NCBI GenBank assembly: GCA_016234595.1
Contig: JACRBG010000029.1
Location: 105,212-169,211, forward strand
Direction: 5' to 3'
DNA: 64,000 bases
Source of the DNA: Chloroflexota bacterium
GTDB lineage: Bacteria > Chloroflexota > Anaerolineae > Aggregatilineales > J027
Made by a program: the position numbers and the translations under genes. A model generated the notes under the pieces. That model searched no databases. It had not been told where the DNA came from and saw only the letters and a program-made list of their open reading frames with translations. The stretch's first letter is position 1, and each line of letters begins with the position of its first letter. This document shows, piece by piece, positions 9,086 through 18,548 of the stretch.

Positions 9086-9488
9086 TAAGGTTCTACAACA
9101 AGGCCTGCAAGCAATTCTAGGAGCGGGATTTCTGAGAGTGCCACACTTTCGTCGGCGGCTCCATAATAAATCCGCAGCAAATCGCCCTGTATAACGACTC
9201 CACAGGTAAACATGACATTCCCCAAAAAACCGTCCATCTCATAGGATGTTTGCGGCGAGAAAATGGGTTGTCGGCTATAGCCAATCACCCGTTCGGGTTG
9301 ATCGTAGGAGGTTAGGAAAGCCCCCAAACAATACCGGTCATGATGATCGGCAGCATGATAAATGGATAGCCACCCTGCCTCAGTATAAATCGGTGGCACT
9401 CCGCCCCCTACCCGCCATTTGGTTTGGCTTCAAGCACAACTCGGTGTTGACCCCAGTGTTTGAGGTCAGGGGAGGTTGCTGTACAGAT
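9085..9488 (-). pseudogene. GH130 mannoside phosphorylase, N-terminally deleted and frameshifted
   Basis: The last third of a family 130 glycoside phosphorylase. Reading from about 9488, one frame gives ICTATSPDLKHWGQHRV and continues to LEAKPNGG-stop. From about 9420 a second frame gives RVGGGVPPIYTEAGWL, then YEMDGF and IYYGAADE through the normal C-terminus. A single-base indel near 9415-9420 separates them. Everything upstream is lost: the sequence runs straight into an ABC permease fragment on the opposite strand. GH130 enzymes phosphorolyse beta-mannosides, so the parent locus was probably a mannan or N-glycan utilisation cluster. It is almost certainly non-functional. Confidence 0.8.
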
Positions 9489-9842
9489 ATGATACCCATC
9501 GAAATCGAAGAAGCTGCCATCCTTGACGGGGCCAATACCGCGCAAATTTATTGGTATGTCATGTTACCGCTGATTCGGCCTGTTCTGTTGGCAATTGCGG
9601 TACTCTCGTTTCAGGCCAATTGGAACAATTTCCAAAGCCCCCTGCTCGACATCACCACGCCTGATAAATATCCTTTGGCGCTGGCAGTGCGTTTCTTTGA
9701 CCAATCTCTGTCCAAAGAAGCCCCTCTTTGGAATTACACGATGGCGATGTTCACCATGATGGCCGCTCCGGTTCTTGCTGTTTATTTCCTTGCCCAACGG
9801 CAGTTTATTGAAGGGATTAACTTTGGCGCAGTTAAGGGTTAA
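9489..9842 (+). pseudogene. Carbohydrate ABC permease, C-terminal fragment (MalG type)
   Basis: About 117 residues of an inner-membrane sugar permease. It begins inside the EAA loop that contacts the ATPase (IPIEIEEAAILDGANTAQ, then VMLPLIRP), is followed by two hydrophobic segments and ends normally with EGINFGAVKG. The first four or so membrane helices are missing and the upstream sequence is the antisense GH130 relic. No start codon or ribosome site suits the fragment. It is a deletion remnant of a second sugar transporter, distinct from the intact permease at 15218-16090. Confidence 0.8.
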
Positions 9843-10515
9843 ATTACTTCTGGTAGTCTTGGTCATAGCCCTACTGTTTCCGCCGATGAGTAGTGCACAA
9901 GACTCGTCGAGTGACCTCGTCAATCTCGATCATCTGCGCTTTCTGACGGAACCTATCACGGTCGAGGGTCAGGACATGGCGTTGGTGCACATCTACTCGG
10001 AATATCCGGAGTACGAATGGGTGGATGCCGGACTAGAGATTGGCTTGGAAGCCGGGCGTGGGATAGGTGGTAATGGTTTTATGGATTTAAGCGGAAGGGA
10101 TCCCGATGTCCCAGCGAATTTGCTTAAGCTGGTTTTGGTTGCGCCGGGAATGGATAACAGTGCCCTGCAAACCGCATCGGTCGCCCTCTCCATCCGGCTA
10201 GATGACGAGGAGCGCATCACGTTACCAGAAACCGTCTCGCCCGACAGTGATTATTTTTGGCTGGATCTGTTGAATACCACTCCAGTAACCCTAGCAGAAG
10301 GCGAACACACACTGCGCGTTGAATACGCAGGTGATGTCTCCGACAACTCCGGTCTTAGCAAGCTTGATGCCTTTTATTTGCAGCCTGTTGTGGCTAGTCG
10401 GATTTTCCAAACCCCCGATGGCCGCACTTTTACTCTCACTTATAACACCTTGACGGGTGAATCAACGAGGTCATTCAATTCGCACGCAAGGGCAAATAAT
10501 TCTTGGAACCGATAG
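9823..10515 (+). CDS. Putative exported protein with a beta-rich carbohydrate-binding-like region
   Basis: About 230 residues from a TTG at 9823, which has AAGGGA 7 bp upstream; the start is uncertain and it overlaps the permease tail by 20 bp. A signal peptide (KLLLVVLVIALLFPP then SSAQ) precedes LVHIYSEYPEYEWVDAG. A beta-rich region with LDAFYLQPVV follows, resembling CBM-type extensions. I recall the HIYSEYP..WVD block at the start of larger secreted Chloroflexota proteins, so this may be an in-frame fusion of two fragments. The C-terminal 20 residues look non-native and run into the next gene. No function is assigned. Confidence 0.5.
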   Translation: MAQLRVKLLLVVLVIALLFPPMSSAQDSSSDLVNLDHLRFLTEPITVEGQDMALVHIYSEYPEYEWVDAGLEIGLEAGRGIGGNGFMDLSGRDPDVPANLLKLVLVAPGMDNSALQTASVALSIRLDDEERITLPETVSPDSDYFWLDLLNTTPVTLAEGEHTLRVEYAGDVSDNSGLSKLDAFYLQPVVASRIFQTPDGRTFTLTYNTLTGESTRSFNSHARANNSWNR

Positions 10516-11537
10516 GTCTTGCACTGGTGGGGGCTGGTGCGTTTGGTGAATTTTGCTTGCGGGCTTTTGCTAGTCTGTCCCAAGTTCGGATTCAAGCGGT
10601 GTGTGATATTGACGTGGCCCGCGCCGAGACAATGGCTTTTCAATATCAGGCTCAAGCTTATGACAATTTAGCCGACTTGCTACGCGACCCAGCCATTCAG
10701 GTTGTGGCGCTCAACACCCCACCCTATCTTCATGCCGAACAAGGCTTGGCGGTTTTGCAATCTGGTAGACATCTATTTTGTGAAAAACCGTTGGCCCTTA
10801 CCCGCACAGATGCCCAAGCCCTCATAGATGCTGCCACGCAAAATCATGTTTTACTCACAGTGGACTATGTCATGCGCTACAATCCTTTTTGGCAGGCTGC
10901 CGCGCATTTGGCTCGTTCCGAGGCTTTAGGCCACTTGCGCCATATGGGTTTAAGTAATCATGCCGCTGGCTTATCCTTACCAGCCCACCATTGGTTTTGG
11001 GATAAGACCCAAAGTGGTGGCATTTGGATTGAGCATGGTGTCCATTTTTTTGACGCCTTTGCATGGGTTGCCGGCGGAACGGGCAAAATTCTTGCCTCCA
11101 CAGCCTATAATCGTGCTGATGGAGCGACTGATCGGGTTGAAGCGCTTGCTCGCTTTGGCAACACCGCCGCCCATTTTTATCATGCCTTTGATCAAAGTGG
11201 TCAAAACGAGCAAACCGCTGTGGGCCTCACTTTTGAGCAAGGCTATGTCCCACTGCGCGAATGGGCTCCAACCTCTATCGAAATTGTGACCCCTTTAGCG
11301 CCAAAAGCGCTCATCCCCCATCTACCCGGCGAAATCGAAACCCGTCCAACCTCAAATAATCGCTCGCTCATCCGGGCTTATGCTCCGGAAGGTAAAGCGG
11401 CGATGGTGGCCTTCGTCAACAGCATCCGAACCGGTCACCCCCTGCCCGTCAGTGGTCAGCATGGTTTAGCTAGTTTGCAATTAGCCCTCGCCGCCGAAAA
11501 CTTCACCCAGCAAGCTGATCTGGTAGCCATCACGTAA
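10503..11537 (+). CDS. Gfo/Idh/MocA-family oxidoreductase
   Basis: A 344-residue sugar dehydrogenase with the Rossmann loop LVGAGAFGEF close to the N-terminus and FCEKPLALT as the EKP motif. The substrate domain follows with GGIWIEHGVHFFD, where Glu-His-Gly-x-His is the catalytic region. The only in-frame start is TTG at 10503, because an in-frame TAA lies at 10497-10499. AAGGG is about 10 bp upstream. It overlaps the preceding ORF by 13 bp and ends just before a strong terminator. It shares only family-level similarity with the dehydrogenase at 1466-2641. Confidence 0.85.
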   Translation: MEPIGLALVGAGAFGEFCLRAFASLSQVRIQAVCDIDVARAETMAFQYQAQAYDNLADLLRDPAIQVVALNTPPYLHAEQGLAVLQSGRHLFCEKPLALTRTDAQALIDAATQNHVLLTVDYVMRYNPFWQAAAHLARSEALGHLRHMGLSNHAAGLSLPAHHWFWDKTQSGGIWIEHGVHFFDAFAWVAGGTGKILASTAYNRADGATDRVEALARFGNTAAHFYHAFDQSGQNEQTAVGLTFEQGYVPLREWAPTSIEIVTPLAPKALIPHLPGEIETRPTSNNRSLIRAYAPEGKAAMVAFVNSIRTGHPLPVSGQHGLASLQLALAAENFTQQADLVAIT

Positions 11538-11540
11538 ACC

Positions 11541-11573
11541 AAAAGAGGTGATTTCAACTTAATCACCTCTTTT
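11541..11573. terminator. Bidirectional rho-independent terminator
   Basis: A perfect 13-bp inverted repeat: AAAAGAGGTGATT (11541-11553), 7-nt loop, AATCACCTCTTTT (11561-11573). The arms provide A and T tracts on both strands. It separates the convergent Gfo/Idh gene (ends 11537) and GH8 gene (ends 11599). Confidence 0.9.
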
Positions 11574-11598
11574 CGCAAGCCAGATTGCCTCGCCCTAT

Positions 11599-12819
11599 TT
11601 ATTGCGGCGCTATGATCTGGAAATTTCCGCTCAGGTGGAGCAAGGCCATTAGATAGAGCAAACCATCATAATAGCGCCATTTTCCGCTTGGAATAGGGGT
11701 ATTCCAAAATTCCTCAACAAATTCCCATCTGAAATCTTCGGTGGCCGCCATTGCAGCAACGGCATTCATCGCAATTAATCCCGTTGAGCGATGCTGGGGG
11801 TTAACCGGTTCGCCTTCGATAGTGAATTTAGTGGTGTATTGCCCAATGCCGAGGTTGTAGAAAAAGGTTAACCAACGATTGCTCTGTTCAATTTCCCACG
11901 CATCCGCCCCAAACCAAATATAATCAATGGTGACATTCATGGCATTGCGCCATGCATCAGAATAAAAGAACTCGCCATAATCCCCAGATGGTTTTGGTTC
12001 ACCCGTAAATTCGGCATAGTCTGGCATCAGGCCCGTTTCAGGGTGGGCGGTTGTCTTCCAAAAGTCGCGGCTTACTTGGGCGGCCTGTGTCCAAAAGTCG
12101 TTATCCGCTTCGGCCCAACGTGCCCACAGTTCATAATAATGAGGCTGATGATAGGAGGGGTCAGTAAAATGGCTGTTACGCCCACTTGGCACAAAAACCA
12201 CTTGTTTAGTCTCTGGGTCAAACAGATTGGTCGAAATTAGGTTTTTCTCGTCTTGGTGCAGCATGGTGTGCAGAATTTCGTTAGCTTGGGTAGCATAATC
12301 AAAAATGCCTTCCCCATTGCCCCACCGATTAGCGGCAAAGAATAATGCCGTTACATACCAAATTTCTCCGTCCGAGGCTGGATTTTCATCCAGCTTGCTA
12401 CCATCGGTCTTACAATGCCACGCGAAATAGCCATCATACTGGCCGCCCTCGTTATACATATAGGTCTTAGCCCATTTCCAAAGGCGGTCAAATTCGGCCT
12501 GTTTATCTAATTGAACCGCGATCATCATGCCATACGACATGCCTTCGGTTCGCACATCTTGATTGCCGACATCCAGCATATAGGCCATATCATCGCCCAC
12601 CGGGTAATAAACCCGTTGGGTATCATCGTTGCCATAAAACAACTGCTGCCATGTCTCATCAATCCGTGCTTGAATATCGGCGTCACTAACACCCCATTCT
12701 TTAAGCAGGTTGGGATAGACCCCAGTATAAAACGCCCCGGTCCGGGTTTCTTGGGCACGAGCATTCAAAGGTAGGGTCATAATCGCTACTCCCAGCAGTA
12801 TCAAGATAAAGCGCCGCAT
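11599..12819 (-). CDS. GH8 reducing-end xylose-releasing exo-oligoxylanase-like enzyme
   Basis: A 406-residue family 8 glycoside hydrolase with an (alpha/alpha)6 barrel. A signal peptide (about residues 1-22, ILILLGVAIMTLPLNARA) implies export. The general acid Glu92 is in RTEGMSYGMM, with ASDGEIWYVTALFFAANRWG downstream. The sequence as a whole is closer to Rex enzymes (EC 3.2.1.156) than to cellulases or chitosanases, so it likely trims xylose from the reducing end of xylo-oligosaccharides. It is the last gene of the lacI-transporter-GH3 operon, 1 bp after the GH3 stop, suggesting coupled translation. Confidence 0.88.
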   Translation of the reverse strand: MRRFILILLGVAIMTLPLNARAQETRTGAFYTGVYPNLLKEWGVSDADIQARIDETWQQLFYGNDDTQRVYYPVGDDMAYMLDVGNQDVRTEGMSYGMMIAVQLDKQAEFDRLWKWAKTYMYNEGGQYDGYFAWHCKTDGSKLDENPASDGEIWYVTALFFAANRWGNGEGIFDYATQANEILHTMLHQDEKNLISTNLFDPETKQVVFVPSGRNSHFTDPSYHQPHYYELWARWAEADNDFWTQAAQVSRDFWKTTAHPETGLMPDYAEFTGEPKPSGDYGEFFYSDAWRNAMNVTIDYIWFGADAWEIEQSNRWLTFFYNLGIGQYTTKFTIEGEPVNPQHRSTGLIAMNAVAAMAATEDFRWEFVEEFWNTPIPSGKWRYYDGLLYLMALLHLSGNFQIIAPQ

Positions 12820-12820
12820 A

Positions 12821-15157
12821 TTAGCTCACTCCAGTATTGAATACAGGCTGAACAGGGGTGGTTTTGCCACCAATAGTAAAACTACCCGTCAGGCGAATGT
12901 CGCTAGACGCACTGCCCACCATCACCCGAATTTCACCGGGTTCAACCACAAATTGCATTTGACGATCAAAAAAGGCCATATGACGCACATCAAGGTGGAA
13001 AGTAATGGTTTTTCGTTCACCGGGGGCCAAAGTCAAGCGTTTGAAGCCCTTCAATTCTTGTACAGGGCGGGTGACGCTCGAGATAGGATCACAGAGATAG
13101 AGTTGAACAACTTCGTCCCCGCTATAGTCCCCCACATTTTGGATTTCCACTTGGATATTCACTGTATCATGGGCCTCAACAGACGACGGGGTGATTTGCA
13201 GGTGGTGATATTCAAATTGGGTGTAACTTAGCCCATACCCAAACGCGAACAGGGGGCGAGTGGTCATATCAATATAATCACCCTGCCAGTGGGTGCGGCC
13301 CCCGGATGCTTTGTGGTTATAAAAAACCGGAATTTGCCCCGCACTATGTGGAATAGACATGGGCAAGCGGCCTGACGGGTTGGTTTTGCCAAACAACACT
13401 TCAGCAATTGCGGTACCACCTTCTTGGGCCGGCAACCATGCCTCGATAATAGCAGGCACATGTTCGGCAATCCAAGGAATGGAGAGTGGGCGACCGTTTA
13501 ATAAGACCACTACAACCGGGGTTCCAGTGGCATAGATAGCCTCAACCAGTTGTTGTTGCACGCCATACAGCCCAAGATCAGCCCGATCTAAAGATTCCCC
13601 AGTGGTACTAGCTTTAGAAAGTCCCGATTTTTCAGCGACGACAACAACCGCTACTTGGGATTTTTGTGCTGCGGCCACCGCTTCAGCAAACCCTGTCGTA
13701 TCTTGACTCATGACCTCACAACCAGGGGCATAATGGATTTGGGTTTGCGACGATACCATGGCTTGGATACCTGCCAAGACCGACACCGAGGGCACAAAAT
13801 GTTGCAGAAAATCAACATCCGCTAAATCCCGCATGGGCGTTGGTGCTTCGGTATTGATTTCCGAGATTACTACGCCCTCAATATGGGAGGGATAATGATA
13901 ATCGCCCTGCAATAGACGAATACTATCCGCACCGGGGCCAATCACCGCAATAGATGTCAGGTCTGGGGCAAGGGGCAATAATTGATCGGCATTTTTTAGC
14001 AAGACTAATGATTTCCGCGCCAGTTCCAAAGACAAATCACGTTGGGGAGGGGTATTAAAAACTGTCGGAATTTTGCCCGTATCTACATAGGGATTTTCAA
14101 AGAGGCCTAGTTGAAGTTTTTGCCGCAGCACCCGCTTGACCGATACATCAATCAGGTTCATATCAATACAGCCTTTGTCGAGGGCTTGCTGCAAAGGATC
14201 ACCATAACAATCGGTGGCAGGTAGTTCCACGTCAATCCCAGCTTCAAGGGCTTGACGGGCGGCGTCTTCTTTATCGGCTGCAACCCGATGATAGACTTTC
14301 AGCATATCGAGGGTGAAATAATCCGAAACAACAACCCCATCAAAACCCATTTCATCACGCAGGAAATCCACCATAAGTTCTTTAGATGCGCCGCACGGGA
14401 TGCCGTCCAGCTCATGATAGGCATTCATCATCGAGGCCAGCCCTGCTTCTTGGATGGCGGCCCAAAATGGTACAGCATAAATTTCGCGCATTTCACGTGG
14501 GGAGATGTGCGCAGGCGCCCAATTGAGTCCGCCCTCGGAGACACCATAGCCCAAAAAGTGCTTGCCCGTCGCCACTACTCCCTCGCTCAAGTCGTGATTT
14601 TGTAATCCTCGGACATAGGCTACACCAATCCGTGAAATGAGATAGGGGTCTTCGCCAAAGGTTTCTTCTACCCGACCCCAGCGCGGATCACGGCAAACAT
14701 CTAATACAGGAGCAAGTCCATGATGAGCGCCGACAGCTCGCATTTGAGTCCGAATAACACCAGCCATCTCTTCAACTAATTCGGGTGCCCATGTCGCCGC
14801 TAACCCAATCGCTTGGGGGAAGGTTGTGGCCTCGCGTGCCATATAACCCGCACAGCTTTCTTCATGGACAATAGCTGGAATGCCTAAGCGCGTTTGTTCA
14901 ACCAAAAACCGCTGAATGGCATTGGCAACAGTGGCCGATTCTTGAGGTTTAAGGAGTGTCACTGCCCCTACTCGTGAAACATGCCCAATCCCAGCCGTAA
15001 TTTTTTGACGTGCTTTTGTTTCTTCGAAACGACGCTTCGAATCAATCAAATCTGTTGCCCAGACACTCCCTAGTTGGGCCAACTTTTCCTCTAAAGTCAT
15101 TTGTGACAATAGATAATCCACGCGCTCCCCAATGGAGTGCCCTATATTGATGGTCAT
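12821..15157 (-). CDS. GH3 beta-glucosidase/beta-xylosidase
   Basis: A 778-residue family 3 enzyme with all three usual domains: TIM barrel (about 1-330), alpha/beta sandwich (about 390-610) and C-terminal fibronectin III-like domain (about 645-760). The nucleophile is Asp279 in VVVSDYFTLDM. The LAPVLDVCRDPRWGRVEETFGEDP substrate loop is present as its characteristic blocks. There is no signal peptide, so it acts in the cytoplasm on imported oligosaccharides. It follows the permease genes after 60 bp. With a Rex-like GH8 next to it, beta-xylosidase is the likelier activity. Confidence 0.92.
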   Translation of the reverse strand: MTINIGHSIGERVDYLLSQMTLEEKLAQLGSVWATDLIDSKRRFEETKARQKITAGIGHVSRVGAVTLLKPQESATVANAIQRFLVEQTRLGIPAIVHEESCAGYMAREATTFPQAIGLAATWAPELVEEMAGVIRTQMRAVGAHHGLAPVLDVCRDPRWGRVEETFGEDPYLISRIGVAYVRGLQNHDLSEGVVATGKHFLGYGVSEGGLNWAPAHISPREMREIYAVPFWAAIQEAGLASMMNAYHELDGIPCGASKELMVDFLRDEMGFDGVVVSDYFTLDMLKVYHRVAADKEDAARQALEAGIDVELPATDCYGDPLQQALDKGCIDMNLIDVSVKRVLRQKLQLGLFENPYVDTGKIPTVFNTPPQRDLSLELARKSLVLLKNADQLLPLAPDLTSIAVIGPGADSIRLLQGDYHYPSHIEGVVISEINTEAPTPMRDLADVDFLQHFVPSVSVLAGIQAMVSSQTQIHYAPGCEVMSQDTTGFAEAVAAAQKSQVAVVVVAEKSGLSKASTTGESLDRADLGLYGVQQQLVEAIYATGTPVVVVLLNGRPLSIPWIAEHVPAIIEAWLPAQEGGTAIAEVLFGKTNPSGRLPMSIPHSAGQIPVFYNHKASGGRTHWQGDYIDMTTRPLFAFGYGLSYTQFEYHHLQITPSSVEAHDTVNIQVEIQNVGDYSGDEVVQLYLCDPISSVTRPVQELKGFKRLTLAPGERKTITFHLDVRHMAFFDRQMQFVVEPGEIRVMVGSASSDIRLTGSFTIGGKTTPVQPVFNTGVS

Positions 15158-15217
15158 GATCCCTATCTTCTTTCAGTAAGAATTAGTTACGATGCAATCA
15201 GGCAAACCGCTTAGGTA

Positions 15218-16090
15218 TCAGCCTTTTAATTCGCCACCAGTCAGACCCGTGACAATGTACTTTTCTGCAAATAGGTAGAAAATGACTGCTGGAATAATCA
15301 AAATGGTCACAAAGGCCATCATACGCGCCCAGTCGGTTGCATGATCGCCCTGAAACTGCATCAGCCCCAACGTCAGCGGCCATTTTTTGGAATCGGTGAG
15401 GACCAACAGGGATAGGAAATATTCGTTCCAGCCCGCAATGACCTGAAGGGTAGCGATGGCCGTGATCGCCGGACGCGCAAGGGGTAGGAGGATGTAGACA
15501 AAAAAGCCGATGCGGGTGCAGCCATCAATATAGGAGGCATCTTCCAATTCAGGGGGAATGGCTTTGAAAAAAGTCCGTAAAATAATGGTGCTACCGGGCA
15601 GACTGAAGGCCACAAGAGGCAAGATCACCCCCCAGTAACTGTCGGTCAAATTGAGTGCTCGAATTTGTAGAAAGATGGGCAAAATGGCAATCCCAAGCGG
15701 AAAGAGCAGGCCCAACGAGAGAATATTAAAAAGCAATTCCCGCCCCTTGAACTGTATACGGCTGAACACAAAGGCCATCGTGCTGCTGAGAATCACCGTA
15801 AAGGTAGCGGACGCAAGGGTAATGTAGAGGCTGTTTCTAACCGAACGCCAAAAGATATTGTCCTCTAGGATATTGGTGTAGTTTTCCCATTGAATCCCTT
15901 TGGTTGGCAGCCCAAAAGGTCTTGCAATAAATTCGCCCGTGGTGCGAAGTCCTCCCAAAATGGCGGTCAAGATGGGTGACACGACAATCGTGCAGACAAG
16001 GATCAGAATGGTATATTTCAGCGCCACTGACAAACCACGCCGTATTTTGAGCGTGGTGGGTGAAGGAATGTAAGTTGAAGATCGCATCAT
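15218..16090 (-). CDS. Carbohydrate ABC transporter permease, MalG/LacG type
   Basis: A 290-residue inner-membrane permease with six predicted helices. The EAA loop reads IPPELEDASYIDGCTRIGF, with Asp replacing the central Ala of the motif, then ILLPLARPA. ATG at 16088-16090 follows AAAGGCAGTTT. It pairs with the MalF-type permease 12 bp upstream and the binding protein. No ATPase gene is in the operon, so a shared MsmK-like ATPase encoded elsewhere is expected, as is usual for such systems. Confidence 0.93.
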   Translation of the reverse strand: MMRSSTYIPSPTTLKIRRGLSVALKYTILILVCTIVVSPILTAILGGLRTTGEFIARPFGLPTKGIQWENYTNILEDNIFWRSVRNSLYITLASATFTVILSSTMAFVFSRIQFKGRELLFNILSLGLLFPLGIAILPIFLQIRALNLTDSYWGVILPLVAFSLPGSTIILRTFFKAIPPELEDASYIDGCTRIGFFVYILLPLARPAITAIATLQVIAGWNEYFLSLLVLTDSKKWPLTLGLMQFQGDHATDWARMMAFVTILIIPAVIFYLFAEKYIVTGLTGGELKG

Positions 16091-16102
16091 AAACTGCCTT
16101 TC

Positions 16103-17053
16103 TTAATCGGCATAATCGCGCCGCAATACAATACGTTGATAGCCCAGTGAAAACAGTAGGCTAATGCTAAAGAGCACCACTGCGACGGAACTGCCATAAC
16201 CGAGGCGGAACGTCTTGATGCCAAATCTATACAGATACGTCGAAATCAGGTGACTGGAATTAGCAGGACTACCACCGCGTGTCAAAATCCAAGCGATAGC
16301 AAATTGCTGGAAAGAACCCAATACCGATAGATAGATGGTCAGTCGAATGGTACTACCCAATAAGGGCAAGGTGATATAACGCAAAACTTGAAGCTCATTA
16401 GCTCCATCTACGCGGGCCGCCTCCTCTAGTTCTTTGGACACGCCCTGCAATCCTGCCATATAAAGAATCATATAGAAACCGAAATATTTCCATGTCAGCA
16501 CCGCAAACAGGGAATACATGACAAGGTCCCGGTCACCCAACCATGTTTGGCTTTCAAAACCGGGGATTAGAGTGCCAAACGCAACATTAGCTAGGCCTTC
16601 GCCGGGGTGAAACACATACATCCAGATAATTGCGGTAATGATTTCTGAAAAAACAAAGGGGACAAACAAAATCATCCGAAAAATTTTTCTACCACGCAGT
16701 TTTCCACGTCCAACCAACAAAGCTAACATCATAGCTAAGGGCAATTGGACGCTGAGGGACAGAAGCATGATAAAGAAACTATGGTTGATGGCACTGCGAA
16801 ACGGCTTGTGGTCATATAGACGCTGGTAGTTGTCCCACTTGACAAAGTCTGTCAGCGGGCCAAAGCCATTCCAATCATATAGGCTATATTGTGCGGCTTT
16901 TACAATTGGCACTAGGACAAATAAAATAAAGAGCAGCATTCCCGGCAGCAAGAATAGGCCAATCGTGCCCCATTTGCCGAGGTTTAAACGCCGAACATGA
17001 GTTTCATCACGTTGGCGTGCCACTGTTTGAGCTTGAGCACGAGTAGCAGACAT
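16103..17053 (-). CDS. Sugar ABC transporter permease, MalF/UgpA type
   Basis: A 316-residue six-helix permease with the EAA loop VSKELEEAARVDGANELQV followed by ITLPLLGST. I chose the ATG at 17051-17053 (MSATRAQAQ) because AAAGGA lies about 8 bp upstream. Starts at 17062 and GTG 17101 are in frame but have ribosome sites too close or absent. It lies between the binding protein gene and the MalG-type permease. A hairpin sits in the upstream gap. Together they import a short oligosaccharide, probably xylo-oligosaccharide. Confidence 0.9.
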   Translation of the reverse strand: MSATRAQAQTVARQRDETHVRRLNLGKWGTIGLFLLPGMLLFILFVLVPIVKAAQYSLYDWNGFGPLTDFVKWDNYQRLYDHKPFRSAINHSFFIMLLSLSVQLPLAMMLALLVGRGKLRGRKIFRMILFVPFVFSEIITAIIWMYVFHPGEGLANVAFGTLIPGFESQTWLGDRDLVMYSLFAVLTWKYFGFYMILYMAGLQGVSKELEEAARVDGANELQVLRYITLPLLGSTIRLTIYLSVLGSFQQFAIAWILTRGGSPANSSHLISTYLYRFGIKTFRLGYGSSVAVVLFSISLLFSLGYQRIVLRRDYAD

Positions 17054-17110
17054 ATGGCTCATCCTTTGATAAACTAAGAGGCGGTGAGTAAAGTCTTTCA
17101 CTAGGCGAAA

Positions 17111-17163
17111 GGTGGGGTGTTGCTGTCCTGCAATTCCCGTCGCCGGTCAGCAAGCACCACACC
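17111..17163 (-). promoter_or_regulatory. Intercistronic stem-loop after the binding-protein gene
   Basis: An arm at 17111-17125 (GGTGGGGTGTTGCTG) pairs with CAGCAAGCACCACACC at 17148-17163, with small bulges. Such hairpins between binding-protein and permease genes commonly stabilise the upstream message or attenuate readthrough, giving more binding protein than permease. The role here is inferred. Confidence 0.45.
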
Positions 17164-17186
17164 TTCGTGTTAGTTATAGAACAAGA

Positions 17187-18482
17187 TTAGTTGTCCAATT
17201 CAAACGAGGCTTCGTCCTCAATAGCAGAGGCCACATCTTCAGGTGAAAGTGAACCTTCAAACAACCCCTGTACCGCGTCATTCACAGCCTGCCCAACAGC
17301 GGGTGGCAAGAATTGGTCATAGTACAGTTGCGAATAGGTGGCGCTGTTGCGTGCAACCAAGATAGTTTGCAGAACTGGATCTTCGATTGCTGATTCAGCA
17401 GCGGCAACTGTGGGGAGAATCCATATCTTCGCGCCTGCGGCCTGATTTTCGGCAGAGGTGATGAATTTTAGGAAATCAACGGCTTCATCTTCGGCATTGG
17501 AACCAACGGCATAACCATCGCCACCGCCGAGTACGTCACCGGGGTTACCCGCGCCGCCTTCAATCACTGGGAAGGGGAACCAGCCAAGGTTGCCTTCGAT
17601 GGCTTCACCACCGTTTTCGCTGTTATCCCTTTGGACGCTGGGTGCCCACTGGCCCATCAGTTCCATCGCGGCCTTACCATCGCCCATCTGACCAGCTTGA
17701 TCATTATAACTCAGACCCATGAAGCCTTCGGGGAACGGTTCGAGGTCAATCAATTGCTTAAGATATTCACCAGCCTGTACAAACGGCTCGTCCGCAAATC
17801 CACCATCGCGATTATAGGCATCCAAGAAAGCCTGTTGACCGCCTAGACGAATGGCAAGGTAAACCCACCAGAAATGGCCGGGCCACTTGTCGCCTTCACC
17901 TAAGGAAATGGGGGTAATCCCAGCATCTTTGAGAGCTTGTACGGCAGTCAAAAATTCGTCCCATGTCACAGGTGGGGCTTCTGGATCAAGGCCAGCTTCG
18001 GCAAACAACGCTTTGTTATAGAACATACCAACCGTGCCCCATGACCATGGCACGCCGTAGTATTCGCCATCTCGCCCATACAGTTCCAACGCAGATTGGG
18101 CCGAGAATGAATCTTTCCATTCGCCTTCCAGTTCGGGGGCGATATTACGAACGAGGCCAGCTCCGGCAAATTCCCATAGGACACCACCACCCCAGCTTTG
18201 GAAGATGTCTGGTGGATCGCCTGCCTGCATAACGGTGACAAGACGTTCCTTAAAGGCTTCATTTTCCAAAATGGTAATTTCGATAGTGACGTTGGGGTGA
18301 GCCTCCATATAGGCATCAGCGAGCGACTGCCAATAGGTCCCTTGCTCCTCGACGGTGCCGATATGCCACCATGTAATGGTGACCTTATCTTGCGCGGCGG
18401 CTTTGGGCTGTGTGTGTGCGCCCATTGAAATGACAACCGCGATAGCCAAAACTATGCTTAACAACGGCAAAAACTTTTTCAT
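17187..18482 (-). CDS. Extracellular sugar-binding protein, family 1
   Basis: A 431-residue periplasmic-type solute-binding protein. A hydrophobic signal (LLSIVLAIAVVISMGA) is followed by VTITWWHIG, typical of MalE/UgpB-like proteins, and aromatic residues line the predicted cleft. There is no lipobox Cys. ATG at 18480-18482 has AAGGAG 8 bp upstream. It is the second gene of the lacI-led operon and the highest-expression position. The C-terminal block QLYYDQFLPP recurs as QLYYDQVLPR in the orphan binding protein at 43393-44637, so the two are paralogues. Confidence 0.93.
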   Translation of the reverse strand: MKKFLPLLSIVLAIAVVISMGAHTQPKAAAQDKVTITWWHIGTVEEQGTYWQSLADAYMEAHPNVTIEITILENEAFKERLVTVMQAGDPPDIFQSWGGGVLWEFAGAGLVRNIAPELEGEWKDSFSAQSALELYGRDGEYYGVPWSWGTVGMFYNKALFAEAGLDPEAPPVTWDEFLTAVQALKDAGITPISLGEGDKWPGHFWWVYLAIRLGGQQAFLDAYNRDGGFADEPFVQAGEYLKQLIDLEPFPEGFMGLSYNDQAGQMGDGKAAMELMGQWAPSVQRDNSENGGEAIEGNLGWFPFPVIEGGAGNPGDVLGGGDGYAVGSNAEDEAVDFLKFITSAENQAAGAKIWILPTVAAAESAIEDPVLQTILVARNSATYSQLYYDQFLPPAVGQAVNDAVQGLFEGSLSPEDVASAIEDEASFELDN

Positions 18483-18548
18483 GCTCTAGCTCCTTATGAT
18501 GTCTTACAAAACAGACCAGTTAAGACCATAAATGAATGCTGCATTCGG

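Noticed and set aside
9246..9488. Plus-strand extension of the permease fragment
   Set aside because: The added residues are the antisense of the GH130 relic; permease similarity begins only in the EAA loop at about 9489.
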